Assembly: GCA_050251615.1 (NCBI GenBank)
Contig: JBFWMM010000007.1
Coordinates: 1-64,000, forward strand
DNA from: Sedimentisphaera sp050251615
GTDB taxonomy: Bacteria > Planctomycetota > Phycisphaerae > Sedimentisphaerales > Sedimentisphaeraceae
Length of the DNA: 64,000 bases
Reading direction: 5' to 3'
The notes beneath the pieces were generated by a model. That model did no database searches. It was not told the DNA's origin and saw only the letters and a program-made list of their open reading frames with translations. Of the stretch, positions 52,103 to 61,500 are shown piece by piece. The translations under genes were made by a program, and so were the position numbers. Positions within the stretch are counted from its first letter, which is position 1; every line of letters starts with the position of its first letter.

Positions 52103-53299
52103 TCACATCTTCTGGTCGAGATTTTTGCCCGTCTCGACATGGCTGAGCGTTGGAACTATTTTAATCATAGCCTCGACATAATCGCGCTTCGTCACATCGG
52201 GGTTTGCCTTGGCGGCTCTTGTAAAGCTCAGAAACTCTTCAAGAGCTTTCCGCTCGCAGAAGTGCCCTCTCTTTATCACGCCCACATTGCCAAAGCGCTC
52301 CATGTCAAGCGTTTCGTCTTTCACGTAGAATTCCTCATAGCCTTTTTCGCCGGAGGTATCTGTCTTGAAAAAATAACAAGGCCACTTACCCTGCGGGACA
52401 AGCTCCTCGACACGTGCCTTAGCCTCTTCCTCGCTCGCACATTCCACCGGTTCAAGCCCCATCTCATGCAACAGGTCAACCGCTATCTGCGAGAAAGTCT
52501 TCTCATCCTCCCCTGAAGAAAGCTTCGGGAAGAACACATCTCTGTTATCACCGAGTATCGCCGAAAGTACACATAACTCGCCGGCCTCTCTGTGTGAAAT
52601 AAAATACCGCTTCACATCATTCGGCGCCGAAAGCGGCTGCATCTTGTTGAGCCTCTCATGGAAACCGTGCGGCAGGCTGCCATCGGAAAACGCTACATTC
52701 GCAAACCGTGCAGTTGAGAAAGGCTGCTCTTCAGAGTAGTTCATGAGCACTTTCTCCATCACCATCTTGCTCGCCCCCATCATATTGGCAGGGTTTGCGG
52801 CCTTGTCAGACGATACGGAGAACACCTTTCGGAACTTGTACGGAACTGATTCAAGAAAATCGTTCAGGAACACCACGTTTGTGTCCAGCATACGCATCAG
52901 GCAGTATATATCCTTCTCAGAACGTACATGCTTTATGGCGGAAAGGTTGAAGAGGTAATCAAAGGGCTCAGTCTCAGCGAAGTACCTGTCAAACTCTGTG
53001 CTTCCCAGCCCGATGGGCATAGTTTTGAAATCCGCGGGAACTGTAACTCCATCGGAAGACCTCAAATCTCTGACCACCTCAACAAGATTGTTCTCGCTGA
53101 TGTCAATCAGAGAAACCGCAGACGGATTAAACCTCAGAAGCGTCTTTACAACAGACGAACCGATAGAGCCGGCCGCGCCTATAACCGCTATTCTGCTACC
53201 GCCTATCGCACCGGCAAGCTCTTTCGCGTTGGCTTGAATATCACCGGCAAAAAAAGATTCCTTGCGGCCCGTAATAACGTACTCGTATTTAAGATTCAT
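52103..53299 (-). CDS. UDP-GlcNAc 4,6-dehydratase-like protein (CapD/FlaA1 family)
   Basis: This 398-residue soluble nucleotide-sugar dehydratase has NAD-binding IAVIGAAGSIGSSVVKTLL near residues 36-54, LSAIKHVRSEKD near 118-129 and the catalytic region VSSDKAANPANMMGASKMVMEK near 158-179, in which Tyr of the classical triad is replaced by Met as in this family. It probably makes a 4-keto-6-deoxy sugar that the next aminotransferase aminates. It overlaps the aminotransferase by 11 bases. Confidence 0.88.
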   Translation of the reverse strand: MNLKYEYVITGRKESFFAGDIQANAKELAGAIGGSRIAVIGAAGSIGSSVVKTLLRFNPSAVSLIDISENNLVEVVRDLRSSDGVTVPADFKTMPIGLGSTEFDRYFAETEPFDYLFNLSAIKHVRSEKDIYCLMRMLDTNVVFLNDFLESVPYKFRKVFSVSSDKAANPANMMGASKMVMEKVLMNYSEEQPFSTARFANVAFSDGSLPHGFHERLNKMQPLSAPNDVKRYFISHREAGELCVLSAILGDNRDVFFPKLSSGEDEKTFSQIAVDLLHEMGLEPVECASEEEAKARVEELVPQGKWPCYFFKTDTSGEKGYEEFYVKDETLDMERFGNVGVIKRGHFCERKALEEFLSFTRAAKANPDVTKRDYVEAMIKIVPTLSHVETGKNLDQKM

Positions 53300-54473
53300 T
53301 TTCTATCTTTCCGCAATCTTCAAGCACCTTGCATACTCGTTCAATTTCCGCATCGGTGATGCCGCTTGAGCAGGGAATGTTGACAACATGCTCGAAGTAG
53401 TATTCGGCTTTCTTTATGTCGTAGGCAAGGCAATCTTTATACGGCTTCTGATGGTGGTTGAGGTTCCAAACAGGCCGCGCCTGTATATTATTTTCGGTAA
53501 ATATGCCAATGAGCTCATCTCGGCTGAGCGGGTAGCTGTCTTCAATGAACAGCGAATAGAACCAGTAGTTCGAATCGCAGTAATCGGGAATTTCAATGAG
53601 CCTCAGGCCGTCAATTTCGCTTATTGCCTGCTTGTATTTTTCGTAGCTCGCCTTTTTGTGAGCGATGAAATTATCGAGCTGCTCCATCTGGCCGAGCCCG
53701 ATTGCCGCCTGTATCGCGGTGAGCCGGTAGTTGTAGCCAACCTCATCGTGAACATAGTACAACGGGTCATCTTTGGCCTGCGTGGTCAGGTATCTGGCCT
53801 TGGCAACCTTATCCTTACCCCGAGAAACGATCATCCCGCCTCCGCCGCAAGTGATTATCTTGTTGCCGTTGAACGAGAAACAGCCAAAGTCGCCGATGGT
53901 ACCGGCATACTTGCCGGCGTATCTGCCGGAATTGACTTTGGAACCGAGCGCCTCGGTAGCATCCTCCACTACGGGCAGACCATACTGCCGCGCAGAATCC
54001 ATTATCGGCTCCATGTTGCAAACTGAGCCGAATATGTGTACAGGCACAATCGCCGCTATGCGCTTGCCGCTTGCCTTATTGTAAACACCGCCGTCCCTTT
54101 GTTCGCAGCCCTCCGACAGGAATGCGGCGAGGTTCTCAGGCTGCATGTTCATGTAGTCGTCGCAATCAACGAACACAGGCTCGCAGTGCAGGTAACGCAC
54201 GACATTGATTGGAGCGATAAACGTCAGCGCGGGCACAATAACCTCTTCGCCGGGCTTTACGCCACACAGCAAAAGCGAGATGTGCAGAGCGGATGTACCG
54301 TTGACGCAGGCGCAGGCGCCGCCTGCCGAGCCTACGTAATCGGCGAGATAATCCTCAAACTTGGAGACATAGGCGCCGGATGTGGACACCCATTCGCTCT
54401 CCATGCAGTCGTTTACATATTTCTTTTCATTCCCGCCGAAATACGGCGCGGAAAGCAAAATCAAATCATTCAT
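53289..54473 (-). CDS. DegT/DnrJ/EryC1-family sugar aminotransferase (LegC-like)
   Basis: This 394-residue PLP enzyme has SEWVSTSGAYVSKFEDYLADYVG, CVNGTSALHISLLLCGVKPGEEVIVPALTFIAP, PVVEDATEALGSKVNSGRYAGKYAGTIGDFGCFSFNGNKIITCGGGG with the PLP Lys, and YNYRLTAIQAAIGLGQMEQLD. This matches aminotransferases that act on UDP-4-keto-6-deoxy-HexNAc (LegC/PglE group). Together with the dehydratase it would make a 4-amino-4,6-dideoxy sugar of the bacillosamine or legionaminic type (inference). Confidence 0.9.
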   Translation of the reverse strand: MNDLILLSAPYFGGNEKKYVNDCMESEWVSTSGAYVSKFEDYLADYVGSAGGACACVNGTSALHISLLLCGVKPGEEVIVPALTFIAPINVVRYLHCEPVFVDCDDYMNMQPENLAAFLSEGCEQRDGGVYNKASGKRIAAIVPVHIFGSVCNMEPIMDSARQYGLPVVEDATEALGSKVNSGRYAGKYAGTIGDFGCFSFNGNKIITCGGGGMIVSRGKDKVAKARYLTTQAKDDPLYYVHDEVGYNYRLTAIQAAIGLGQMEQLDNFIAHKKASYEKYKQAISEIDGLRLIEIPDYCDSNYWFYSLFIEDSYPLSRDELIGIFTENNIQARPVWNLNHHQKPYKDCLAYDIKKAEYYFEHVVNIPCSSGITDAEIERVCKVLEDCGKIENES

Positions 54474-54600
54474 AATATGTACCGGTTGGTTTTAACCTTA
54501 AATACTCTCCGCCATACATCAGCCGAGCAATATCAGATTATCGCTAAACGGCAGTAAATATCAATTTACTTACGCAATAAAACCGTACTATCCCAGCCAA

Positions 54601-55758
54601 TCAAACACGTACTTGCTCGAAGCGAGTGATAAAATCAACGGTTTTCCTCGCAGTACGCTCACTCACCCTCGTATGCAAAGGCAGATTCACGGTTTGCGCA
54701 GAGGCCCTATCCGCTTCAGGGCACATGCCTATCGTATATCCATATTTACCAAGCGGGGTCTCGTGAGGATGCAGGGCACATTCAAACCAGCTGCCAAGCT
54801 CAATACCATGCTTTGAGGCGGCTTCTAACGCCGCTTCTTTATCCGTTATCCGAACAGGATAACGAACCATAACAGGATCCTGTACTGATTTGTCATACTG
54901 TCTCGGTTGCCAGCCATGGCCGGCAAGGAGCTTATCGTAAAGGTTGGCGATTTCCCTCCTGTGCGCCATGTTCTCCGGGAGCTTTTTGAGTTTGCGCACC
55001 CCCTCTGCCGCCTGAACATTGCTCATAGCTTTGAAGAACCCTTTCGGCATAACCGGCTCAAATTCTTCATTAGAGGAAGAGCCGACAACAATCCCTTTCC
55101 GCGTCAGCCATCGGAAGATTTCTTGAGCAAGCGCAGTCGTCCTGGGATAGATAAACATCTTGTAGATAAGGAGTTGCGCTTGAAGCATTGCAGCCTCTTT
55201 GAAAGACGGCTGTATCAACTCTGCCAGACAGAGCTTCTCGATGGCCTCAGCTGTCTCAGGCGAACTTGTAGCCGCGATACCCCCGATTCCGGTAGTGTAG
55301 GGCTTATTCCATTGGCCGGAGAAATACGTGGCGGCGCCGAACGTTCCGGCGAGCTTGCCTTTGTATGTCGAGCCAACGCACAGGCAACAGTCTTCGATGA
55401 CCGTAATACCTTTCGCCTGCGCAATGGCCATTATCGGCTCCATATCGCAGACGTATCCATAAGTATGCTGCGCTATAATCAGCTTGGTACGCGGGGTAAT
55501 CGCAGCCTCAAGAAGATTGACGTCCATATTGAACGTATGCGGTTCAATATCCACATACCTGGCCTCCGCTCCAACATACTTTATGGGATTAACATCCATA
55601 ACGCAGGTGTATCCCGGCAAAATAACCTCATCACCCTCACCAATGCCAAGAGCTCTAAGAATGGCATACAGCGCCACCCGCCCTTTCCAGAAGGTAAAGG
55701 CGTTAGAATGATCAAAATTACCCCGAAATATTTCTGTGTATTTTTTCTGTCCGTGCAT
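54601..55758 (-). CDS. DegT/DnrJ/EryC1-family aminotransferase
   Basis: The second PLP aminotransferase of the locus has about 385 residues: FWKGRVALYAILRALGIGEGDEVILPGYTCVMDVNPIKYVG, KLIIAQHTYGYVCDMEPIMAIAQAKGITVIEDCCLCVGSTYKG and FSGQWNKPYTTGIGG with the candidate PLP Lys. It differs from its neighbour, with a longer helical middle. ATG 55758 is used; the TTG three codons earlier lacks support. It may aminate a different keto sugar or a non-nucleotide intermediate. Confidence 0.85.
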   Translation of the reverse strand: MHGQKKYTEIFRGNFDHSNAFTFWKGRVALYAILRALGIGEGDEVILPGYTCVMDVNPIKYVGAEARYVDIEPHTFNMDVNLLEAAITPRTKLIIAQHTYGYVCDMEPIMAIAQAKGITVIEDCCLCVGSTYKGKLAGTFGAATYFSGQWNKPYTTGIGGIAATSSPETAEAIEKLCLAELIQPSFKEAAMLQAQLLIYKMFIYPRTTALAQEIFRWLTRKGIVVGSSSNEEFEPVMPKGFFKAMSNVQAAEGVRKLKKLPENMAHRREIANLYDKLLAGHGWQPRQYDKSVQDPVMVRYPVRITDKEAALEAASKHGIELGSWFECALHPHETPLGKYGYTIGMCPEADRASAQTVNLPLHTRVSERTARKTVDFITRFEQVRV

Positions 55759-55785
55759 GATACCCAATTGTTAGTTAAATGTTAT

Positions 55786-56832
55786 CTATCTTGAGGCCTG
55801 AAACTCACTGCTGTGTGGCAGACCCGCACCCCTAAGCAGGACAAATCGAACAATCCCCCAAATCATTCCAAAACCATAACCGAAATGCAATATGACCAAT
55901 ATGAGTGGTGTCACCAAAGCATATTTAAGCGATGCGTTTCTTGCCACCGTAGCAAAACCATATGCTATACCGAGCAAGTAAATCAGGACCTCTGCAATCA
56001 GCAAATAACAAAACACAGGAAAGATAGCTGTCATAATCGCAAGTACTCCCAAGCTTACAACGAGCCCCAATGGGGCAAGTTGCCTCAACGACATTACTGA
56101 TTTGTGTTTTTGCATTGTTTTGATTCTCCAAAAGCCATATTGGGAGTACTGCCGCCAGAGCTTTTTCAGTGAACTGCGAGAGTAATAGATACTCTTAATT
56201 GAACTTGAAAGCCATATCTTGCCGCCTGCTTTGAGAATTCTGAGATTAAAATCATCATCTTGATTTCTCACGAGCCCTTCGTCAAAGTAACCTATTTTGT
56301 CAATAATCCATTTGTGATGGGTTCCAAAGGCCAAAGTATCGACCCAGCCCTCATATCCGCCTCTGCGAAACATAGAATTGCCAACACCAACGCACGTCTG
56401 CATAGCCTGCGAGATGGCTTTGCCTATATAGCTTGATGATACTGTAGTAATCGCACCACCGGCCACCCAGGCTTCCTTGTTTGCCTGAAGACATTCTACC
56501 GTTTTTCTTATATAATCAGCTGGAAACTCAGCGTGTCCATCGAGCCGGGTAAACATATCACCCTTCATTTCACGAAGTCCGATATTCATTGCGTGGGGAA
56601 CGATTTTCTGCGCGTTGTCAATCAAGCGTACACGAGAGTCAGAGGCGGCTATTTGAAGAACTATCTCCCTTGTCCCATCATCGCTCATACCATCAACTAC
56701 AAGCACTTCCATCTTGTCTCGTGGGTAGTCATTGCTCAGAACGCTCTGAATAGCAGCTTTTATAAAGTCTGCTTCATTTCGAATGGGCATAATGACGCTG
56801 ACAAATGGATATTCCGCAATTGATTGACTCAT
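55786..56832 (-). CDS. GT2 family glycosyltransferase with membrane tail (ExoA-like)
   Basis: The 348-residue protein opens VSVIMPIRNEADFIKAAIQSVLSNDYPRDKMEVLVVDGMSDDGTREIV and continues LREMKGDMFTRLDGHAEFPADY, with an RLDGH-type site. The C-terminal quarter has membrane helices (LAPLGLVVSLGVLAIMTAIFPVFCYLLIAEVLIYLLGIAYGF). It resembles succinoglycan-type ExoA glucosyltransferases working on lipid-linked intermediates. It overlaps the upstream GT4 by one base. Confidence 0.88.
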   Translation of the reverse strand: MSQSIAEYPFVSVIMPIRNEADFIKAAIQSVLSNDYPRDKMEVLVVDGMSDDGTREIVLQIAASDSRVRLIDNAQKIVPHAMNIGLREMKGDMFTRLDGHAEFPADYIRKTVECLQANKEAWVAGGAITTVSSSYIGKAISQAMQTCVGVGNSMFRRGGYEGWVDTLAFGTHHKWIIDKIGYFDEGLVRNQDDDFNLRILKAGGKIWLSSSIKSIYYSRSSLKKLWRQYSQYGFWRIKTMQKHKSVMSLRQLAPLGLVVSLGVLAIMTAIFPVFCYLLIAEVLIYLLGIAYGFATVARNASLKYALVTPLILVILHFGYGFGMIWGIVRFVLLRGAGLPHSSEFQASR

Positions 56833-58031
56833 TAACTATGTTTCTCCAATACAGCCAACACTTTCGAGGCCGCACATTCCAATGAAAACTTACTTTCCGC
56901 CAACTTTCTGGCTTTGACCGCACAAGATTTTAGCAATTTTGTTTCCTTTTTCAATCTGAGCAGGTTATCCGCAAACTGATTCAGGTTATATTGCTCGCAT
57001 CCAAGCCCTGCGCCGGCGGCCTCTATCAGTTCCCGTTGCCAACCTGAATAGTTCAGCAGAACTGGTTTCCCCGCGGCAAGAGAATCGAAAAACTTGTTCG
57101 CCGAGTTATGCTCTAAAATGGGATAATCCGCAAATATAACAGCAGACACATCACAAGCGGCAACATACGCCGGCATCTGCGCTTTGGGTACGTTTCCGGT
57201 AAACTCAACATTATCCAGAGCAAGCTCTTCTACCATCTTTTCCAATGGCAATTTTGTTGCTCCGTCCCCAACGATCACAAAGCGAATATCTTCATGCTCC
57301 CGTAAGCAATGAGCCGCTTGCACAAGAAAATCAAGGCCGTTTGCCTTTCCCATTGAGCCAAAGTGCATAACGATGAACTTGCCATTCCATCGCTTTTCTC
57401 TGCGAACAGCAGAACCATCTATGTGAGGCCCGAACCGTTCAATATCAGAGCAGTTCGGCGCAACAACCACGTTCTTATGCGTCCGGCCGAGAACAGACAC
57501 TACCCCATCTCTCATTCCGGGGGAAAGGGCAATGATTGAAGAAGCACCTCGATAAATAGCTTTTTCAAGCCGCCTGGCCACGAATATCACCACAGGATTC
57601 TTCAGTATTCCAAGAGCGACCGGCACCTCAGGCCACTGGTCACGAACCTCAAAGATATAGGGGACTCGCTTGAGAGATTTAAGCACCATGGCAGGCACGC
57701 CCACTGTAAGAGGGGTACTGGTCGCATAGACCATATCCACATCTCGTTCCTTCATGCCGGCGATAATAGCGCCGAACATAAATGACACAAACGAACATAC
57801 GCGCCTTAAAAAACTCTGCTTATTGCTGTACTTGCCTCCCACCATCACCACCTTGATGCCATCAACATACTGCGGTTCGATTGAATACTCAAGGCCACCG
57901 ATGTCATAATGTCCTGTTACTACAGTAACTTTATGGCCGGCCGCAACCCAGCGCCTGGCAAACTCATACGAGCGAGTTCCCGTACTGCCTGCCGGTGTTG
58001 CAAAATGCTGATGGATATAGAGGATCTTCAC
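56832..58031 (-). CDS. GT4 family glycosyltransferase (WbuB-like)
   Basis: The 399-residue GT-B enzyme has an N-terminal domain ILYIHQHFATPAGSTGTRSYEFARRWVAAGHKVTVVTG and a C-terminal nucleotide-sugar domain with FIVMHFGSMGKANGLDFLVQAAHCL, FVIVGDGATKLPLEKMVEEL, VEFTGNVPKAQMPAYVAACDVSAVIF and EHNSANKFFDSLAAGKPVL, the E-x7-E-like motif. This is the WbuB/FucNAc-transferase-type group. It overlaps both neighbours, by 4 bases upstream and 1 downstream. Confidence 0.9.
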   Translation of the reverse strand: MKILYIHQHFATPAGSTGTRSYEFARRWVAAGHKVTVVTGHYDIGGLEYSIEPQYVDGIKVVMVGGKYSNKQSFLRRVCSFVSFMFGAIIAGMKERDVDMVYATSTPLTVGVPAMVLKSLKRVPYIFEVRDQWPEVPVALGILKNPVVIFVARRLEKAIYRGASSIIALSPGMRDGVVSVLGRTHKNVVVAPNCSDIERFGPHIDGSAVRREKRWNGKFIVMHFGSMGKANGLDFLVQAAHCLREHEDIRFVIVGDGATKLPLEKMVEELALDNVEFTGNVPKAQMPAYVAACDVSAVIFADYPILEHNSANKFFDSLAAGKPVLLNYSGWQRELIEAAGAGLGCEQYNLNQFADNLLRLKKETKLLKSCAVKARKLAESKFSLECAASKVLAVLEKHS

Positions 58032-59218
58032 TTTACGGATTGCTCCATGAAGCCAATAATTGACCTGGCTCTAACATCTACATCAAACGGTTGAGATCGC
58101 TTCAATGATGCAACAGCTAATCTCTGACGCAAGGAAGGATTCTCTTTAAGAATGAGTATGGCTTTCGTGAGACCATCAACGTCTTCTGGATCTACTCTAA
58201 TAGACATTTCTTCTGAAAGCAAGTCATCATTGAACTTTCCTTTGGAACTAACCACTGGCAATCCGCACGCCATAGCCTCAACAATAGCGTTACAAGACCC
58301 TTCACCCTTTGTAGGGAGTACGAAGATATCGCTCGAAGAAAGCAAATGTGGAATTTCAACAGGCGACATTGAACGACTCAGCAGAACCTTTCCCCTTTCT
58401 TGATAAGGAAGGTTTCTCCCAGCAAAAACAACGCTGACGTCATCCAGAGATTCAACTGCCTTTAGTACCCTGTCTTGCCCCTTCCTGTCGCTGTAGTGCC
58501 CAACACAACAGACGATAAAAGCTTTCTGTGGTAGTCCAAGTTTTGCACGGCTATCTTCTCTATTTCTATAGCAGAATTTTTTGAGATCTGTTCCATTGGG
58601 CAACACCTTTATTTTCTCAACAGGATACTCTGTAATCTTGCTAACTGCGCTTGCCAAGAGAGAAGAATTCACAATTACACCGGCGGCTTTACGAATCTCT
58701 CTTTTTGCAAGCTCCACTCCATATGGATCAATAGACCAGATGCTGTCAGTACTATCTACACTTTCCCCCATACCGGGAAACGCAGGAATACCCAACTTAT
58801 TCCCCAATCTTATAGCTGAAACACCGCCTGTGTATAGGAAATGTCCATATAAAAAATCAAATCCTAAACCCTCCTTAGACATGGTCTTTTCTACAGATTT
58901 TGTGAAGCTGTTCAACATCGCAAGTTGAGGATTCAAAAAACCTAACCTGACAAGTCCGCCTCGGCCCCAGTATTGAATAAATCGGGGGCGGTAAACCCGA
59001 ATTTGCCCACCACCCTCAACGGACTCAATAGACATATAAGGATACCGCGCACGCCGAACAGACTTTCTAACGTTTACGGGTGAAAAGACCGTACAGTCAA
59101 CGCCTACCCGTGAAAAGGCATGAGCAAGTTGTTGTACAAATGCATAGTTTGATGGATTAGCCGGAGATGGGTATCCGCCTGTAATTATGCCAATTCTCTT
59201 TTTCGCCTGATTCTGCAA
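58028..59218 (-). CDS. GT4 family glycosyltransferase
   Basis: The 396-residue GT-B enzyme opens KRIGIITGGYPSPANPSNYAFVQQLAHAFSRVGVDCTVFSPVNV. Its C-terminal half has GLPQKAFIVCCVGHYSDRKGQDRVLKAVESL, EIPHLLSSSDIFVLPTKGEGSCNAIVEAMACGLPVVSS, the EGSCNAIVEAMACG signature of retaining GT4 transferases. Base composition is visibly more A+T-rich here than at the 50-54 kb end of the operon. Confidence 0.9.
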   Translation of the reverse strand: MQNQAKKRIGIITGGYPSPANPSNYAFVQQLAHAFSRVGVDCTVFSPVNVRKSVRRARYPYMSIESVEGGGQIRVYRPRFIQYWGRGGLVRLGFLNPQLAMLNSFTKSVEKTMSKEGLGFDFLYGHFLYTGGVSAIRLGNKLGIPAFPGMGESVDSTDSIWSIDPYGVELAKREIRKAAGVIVNSSLLASAVSKITEYPVEKIKVLPNGTDLKKFCYRNREDSRAKLGLPQKAFIVCCVGHYSDRKGQDRVLKAVESLDDVSVVFAGRNLPYQERGKVLLSRSMSPVEIPHLLSSSDIFVLPTKGEGSCNAIVEAMACGLPVVSSKGKFNDDLLSEEMSIRVDPEDVDGLTKAILILKENPSLRQRLAVASLKRSQPFDVDVRARSIIGFMEQSVK

Positions 59219-59219
59219 A

Positions 59220-60386
59220 CTATCTGCCTGTAATCCTATCGTAAAGTTGAATCAATTTGTGTTTATGCAAATCCCAGTTGTAGCATTCTTCAAACGCCTT
59301 CCGGCCATTTGCGCCGAGTTTCTTAAGGAGTACTCTATCATAGTATAACTGTTCTATCTTCTCTGCTATGTCCTCAGGGTCATCAGGTTTGACAGTAAGA
59401 CCTATTTCCGTGTCAGCGACAAATTTATTGAGCCCCGGAAAATTTGAAGTTATAACAGCTATGCCAGCCGCCATATATTCCTGGATCTTAACCGCATTCT
59501 CTCCTGTACAGTATAAAAATGATGGAATAGGTTGATAGGGCGCCACCCCCAAATGAGATTTCTCATAATATTTATGGAGTTCTAACCATGGCACACGGCC
59601 AAGGTAATCGACTCGGTCATCACTTCTCATTAAATCAAGTATCGATTTATCGCAACAATTACCGATTACGATAAAACGTATATCAGGTTGTGGTAGCAGT
59701 CTTAGAGCTTCAACTATCTTTGGAACGCCTCTATAATTAGTTACACCCCCTACGAATATCATGTTGAATGTGTTTTCGTGAGAAGTATCTGCAACCCCTG
59801 TAAAGTTTAGAGGTGGTGAGTTGCTCAGTACTACAGGAGATTTCCATTTAAATTTTTGTTCTAAATGTCTATCAGCAACAGTTACACCATCAAAATACTT
59901 TGTTAAGCTCTTTTCGTAAAACCACCACAACTTAGACGCAATATATGCCAAAGGTTTACCAAATTTATACATGATGGTCTTGACGGTTGCTTCATAATCA
60001 TCATGGATATCATAGACGATATGTTTACCCATAAGTTTCAGTAATACGCCTATCTTAATCATGTCAGGGTCATGAATTGCGTAAACTGAACAATCTCTAT
60101 CAGCAAGAGCATAACAAAGTAGTCTGCATGGAGCTGTTACTCTTAGCAGTTTCCCTTTTAGACTACTAGTGCTTGGGCATGCAACCACTTGAACTCCATT
60201 TAGTTCAGTATTGCAATTATGCGGACCTGCTACTGAGCTTATATACCCGGCATCGCTCAAGGTCTCAGCCATCAGATTAAGTATTCGGTTATCAGTAACT
60301 GCGTGCCGCGTAGTTAACTGACACACTGCGATTGAGGATGTGCCATTTACATTAGCTTTCGCTGTGCTATTCAAATCTTTATTCAT
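59220..60386 (-). CDS. GT4-type glycosyltransferase
   Basis: This 388-residue GT-B enzyme has VCQLTTRHAVTDNRILNLMAETLSDAGYISSVAG at the N-terminus and AIHDPDMIKIGVLLKLMGKHIVYDIHDDYE. The C-terminal domain has FNMIFVGGVTNYRGVPKIVEALRLL, DIRFIVIGNCCDKSILDLM and SFLYCTGENAVKIQEYMAAGIAVITSNFPGLNKFV. It resembles glycosyltransferases of the TagX/CpsE-adjacent type; donor and acceptor unknown. It lies one base from the next gene. Confidence 0.86.
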   Translation of the reverse strand: MNKDLNSTAKANVNGTSSIAVCQLTTRHAVTDNRILNLMAETLSDAGYISSVAGPHNCNTELNGVQVVACPSTSSLKGKLLRVTAPCRLLCYALADRDCSVYAIHDPDMIKIGVLLKLMGKHIVYDIHDDYEATVKTIMYKFGKPLAYIASKLWWFYEKSLTKYFDGVTVADRHLEQKFKWKSPVVLSNSPPLNFTGVADTSHENTFNMIFVGGVTNYRGVPKIVEALRLLPQPDIRFIVIGNCCDKSILDLMRSDDRVDYLGRVPWLELHKYYEKSHLGVAPYQPIPSFLYCTGENAVKIQEYMAAGIAVITSNFPGLNKFVADTEIGLTVKPDDPEDIAEKIEQLYYDRVLLKKLGANGRKAFEECYNWDLHKHKLIQLYDRITGR

Positions 60387-61500
60387 ATTCCTTGTATCTC
60401 ACATATGGGTTATTGAGCTTAAGCGCATACAAACCTTTACTCGTTTCATCGCGATTACAGTTCATGGCGTACGGTGCTTTCACCGGGGCTGGATAGCATG
60501 CGGACAATTCCTCCCCAGTACCTATAATAAGAAATGCAGGGACAGAGGTGTGCTCCGGTGGAAGTTGTCTCGCGTACTCACAAACGGAGGCGTAATTATT
60601 TTTCCGAATTTGCTCAAATCTGCTTAGATTGCGTAAATTGAGCATAGCATAAGCCGCAGATATTTTATTAATGGCTTCAGGACAGGTATTGTAGTGAGCT
60701 GATGTACATTCAGAAAACTCATATCCATCAGGAACACTATATAGAGAATTGCGACTTGTTAGAAGCCTTATCATCAAGCATAAATCTTTGCTCAACCGCT
60801 TCAGCATTGCACATAAAAATGATAACGTAACCTTTACACTATTTTGAATTGAGTGATGTTGCGGTTTCAGCAACATGTTATCTAAGCAGACAACCCCGCC
60901 CCCCATAAGCCCTGGACAGGTCTTATCGTTAAAACTAAACACTATTGCGCGGTTACTGCGAAGTAAAACAGGGGATTGACTTACTAAGTTCTGGCATTCG
61001 TCGGAGATAACAAAAAGTTCAGGGTGGGCATTTTCAAGCTCAACCATACCATCAGACAGGACAGGGCATGCTCCCATCATTGAAGTAACAATCAATATAG
61101 TATTTTCATCTTCTTTAAGCAATTCACCTAAATCTTCCCACAGTGGCATAAGATTCTCGTCGGTTGGGTACTCAGACACGGAGAGACCTGCATCACTGCA
61201 CGCTTTATGGACTACATTGCATATGTAGTCCGGCACCAGCACCCGCTTTCTACCATCTTCCATCGCTAAATATTCAACCAAACCTCTCATGGCTGAGCGT
61301 CCGCTCTTAAACAGAAACACCTTGTTGGGCTTGCAACAAAAGACTCTGTTTGAAATATACATTTTTATACGTCTCTCAAGAAAGCTTTTAGGCAAAAGCA
61401 AAAGGAATGGTACAGCAAGATAGTGCGCCAAGCACCGAAGTGCCTCACCGGCCCGAAGGCTTTCTCTGCAACTAATGTTGTTGCAAACGCAGCTACTCAT
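60379..61500 (-). CDS. divergent DegT-like PLP-fold protein
   Basis: The 373-residue protein has the general outline of DegT/DnrJ aminotransferases: VFLFKSGRSAMRGLVEYLAMEDGRKRVLVPDYICNVVHKACSDAGL, ISDECQNLVSQ, and FSFNDKTCPGLMGGGVVCLDN, whose Lys is the likely PLP attachment point. It then diverges strongly, with a Cys-rich start and a long helical middle. It may be an aminotransferase or a non-catalytic relative. It overlaps both neighbours, so it belongs to the glycan operon. Confidence 0.65.
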   Translation of the reverse strand: MSSCVCNNISCRESLRAGEALRCLAHYLAVPFLLLLPKSFLERRIKMYISNRVFCCKPNKVFLFKSGRSAMRGLVEYLAMEDGRKRVLVPDYICNVVHKACSDAGLSVSEYPTDENLMPLWEDLGELLKEDENTILIVTSMMGACPVLSDGMVELENAHPELFVISDECQNLVSQSPVLLRSNRAIVFSFNDKTCPGLMGGGVVCLDNMLLKPQHHSIQNSVKVTLSFLCAMLKRLSKDLCLMIRLLTSRNSLYSVPDGYEFSECTSAHYNTCPEAINKISAAYAMLNLRNLSRFEQIRKNNYASVCEYARQLPPEHTSVPAFLIIGTGEELSACYPAPVKAPYAMNCNRDETSKGLYALKLNNPYVRYKEYE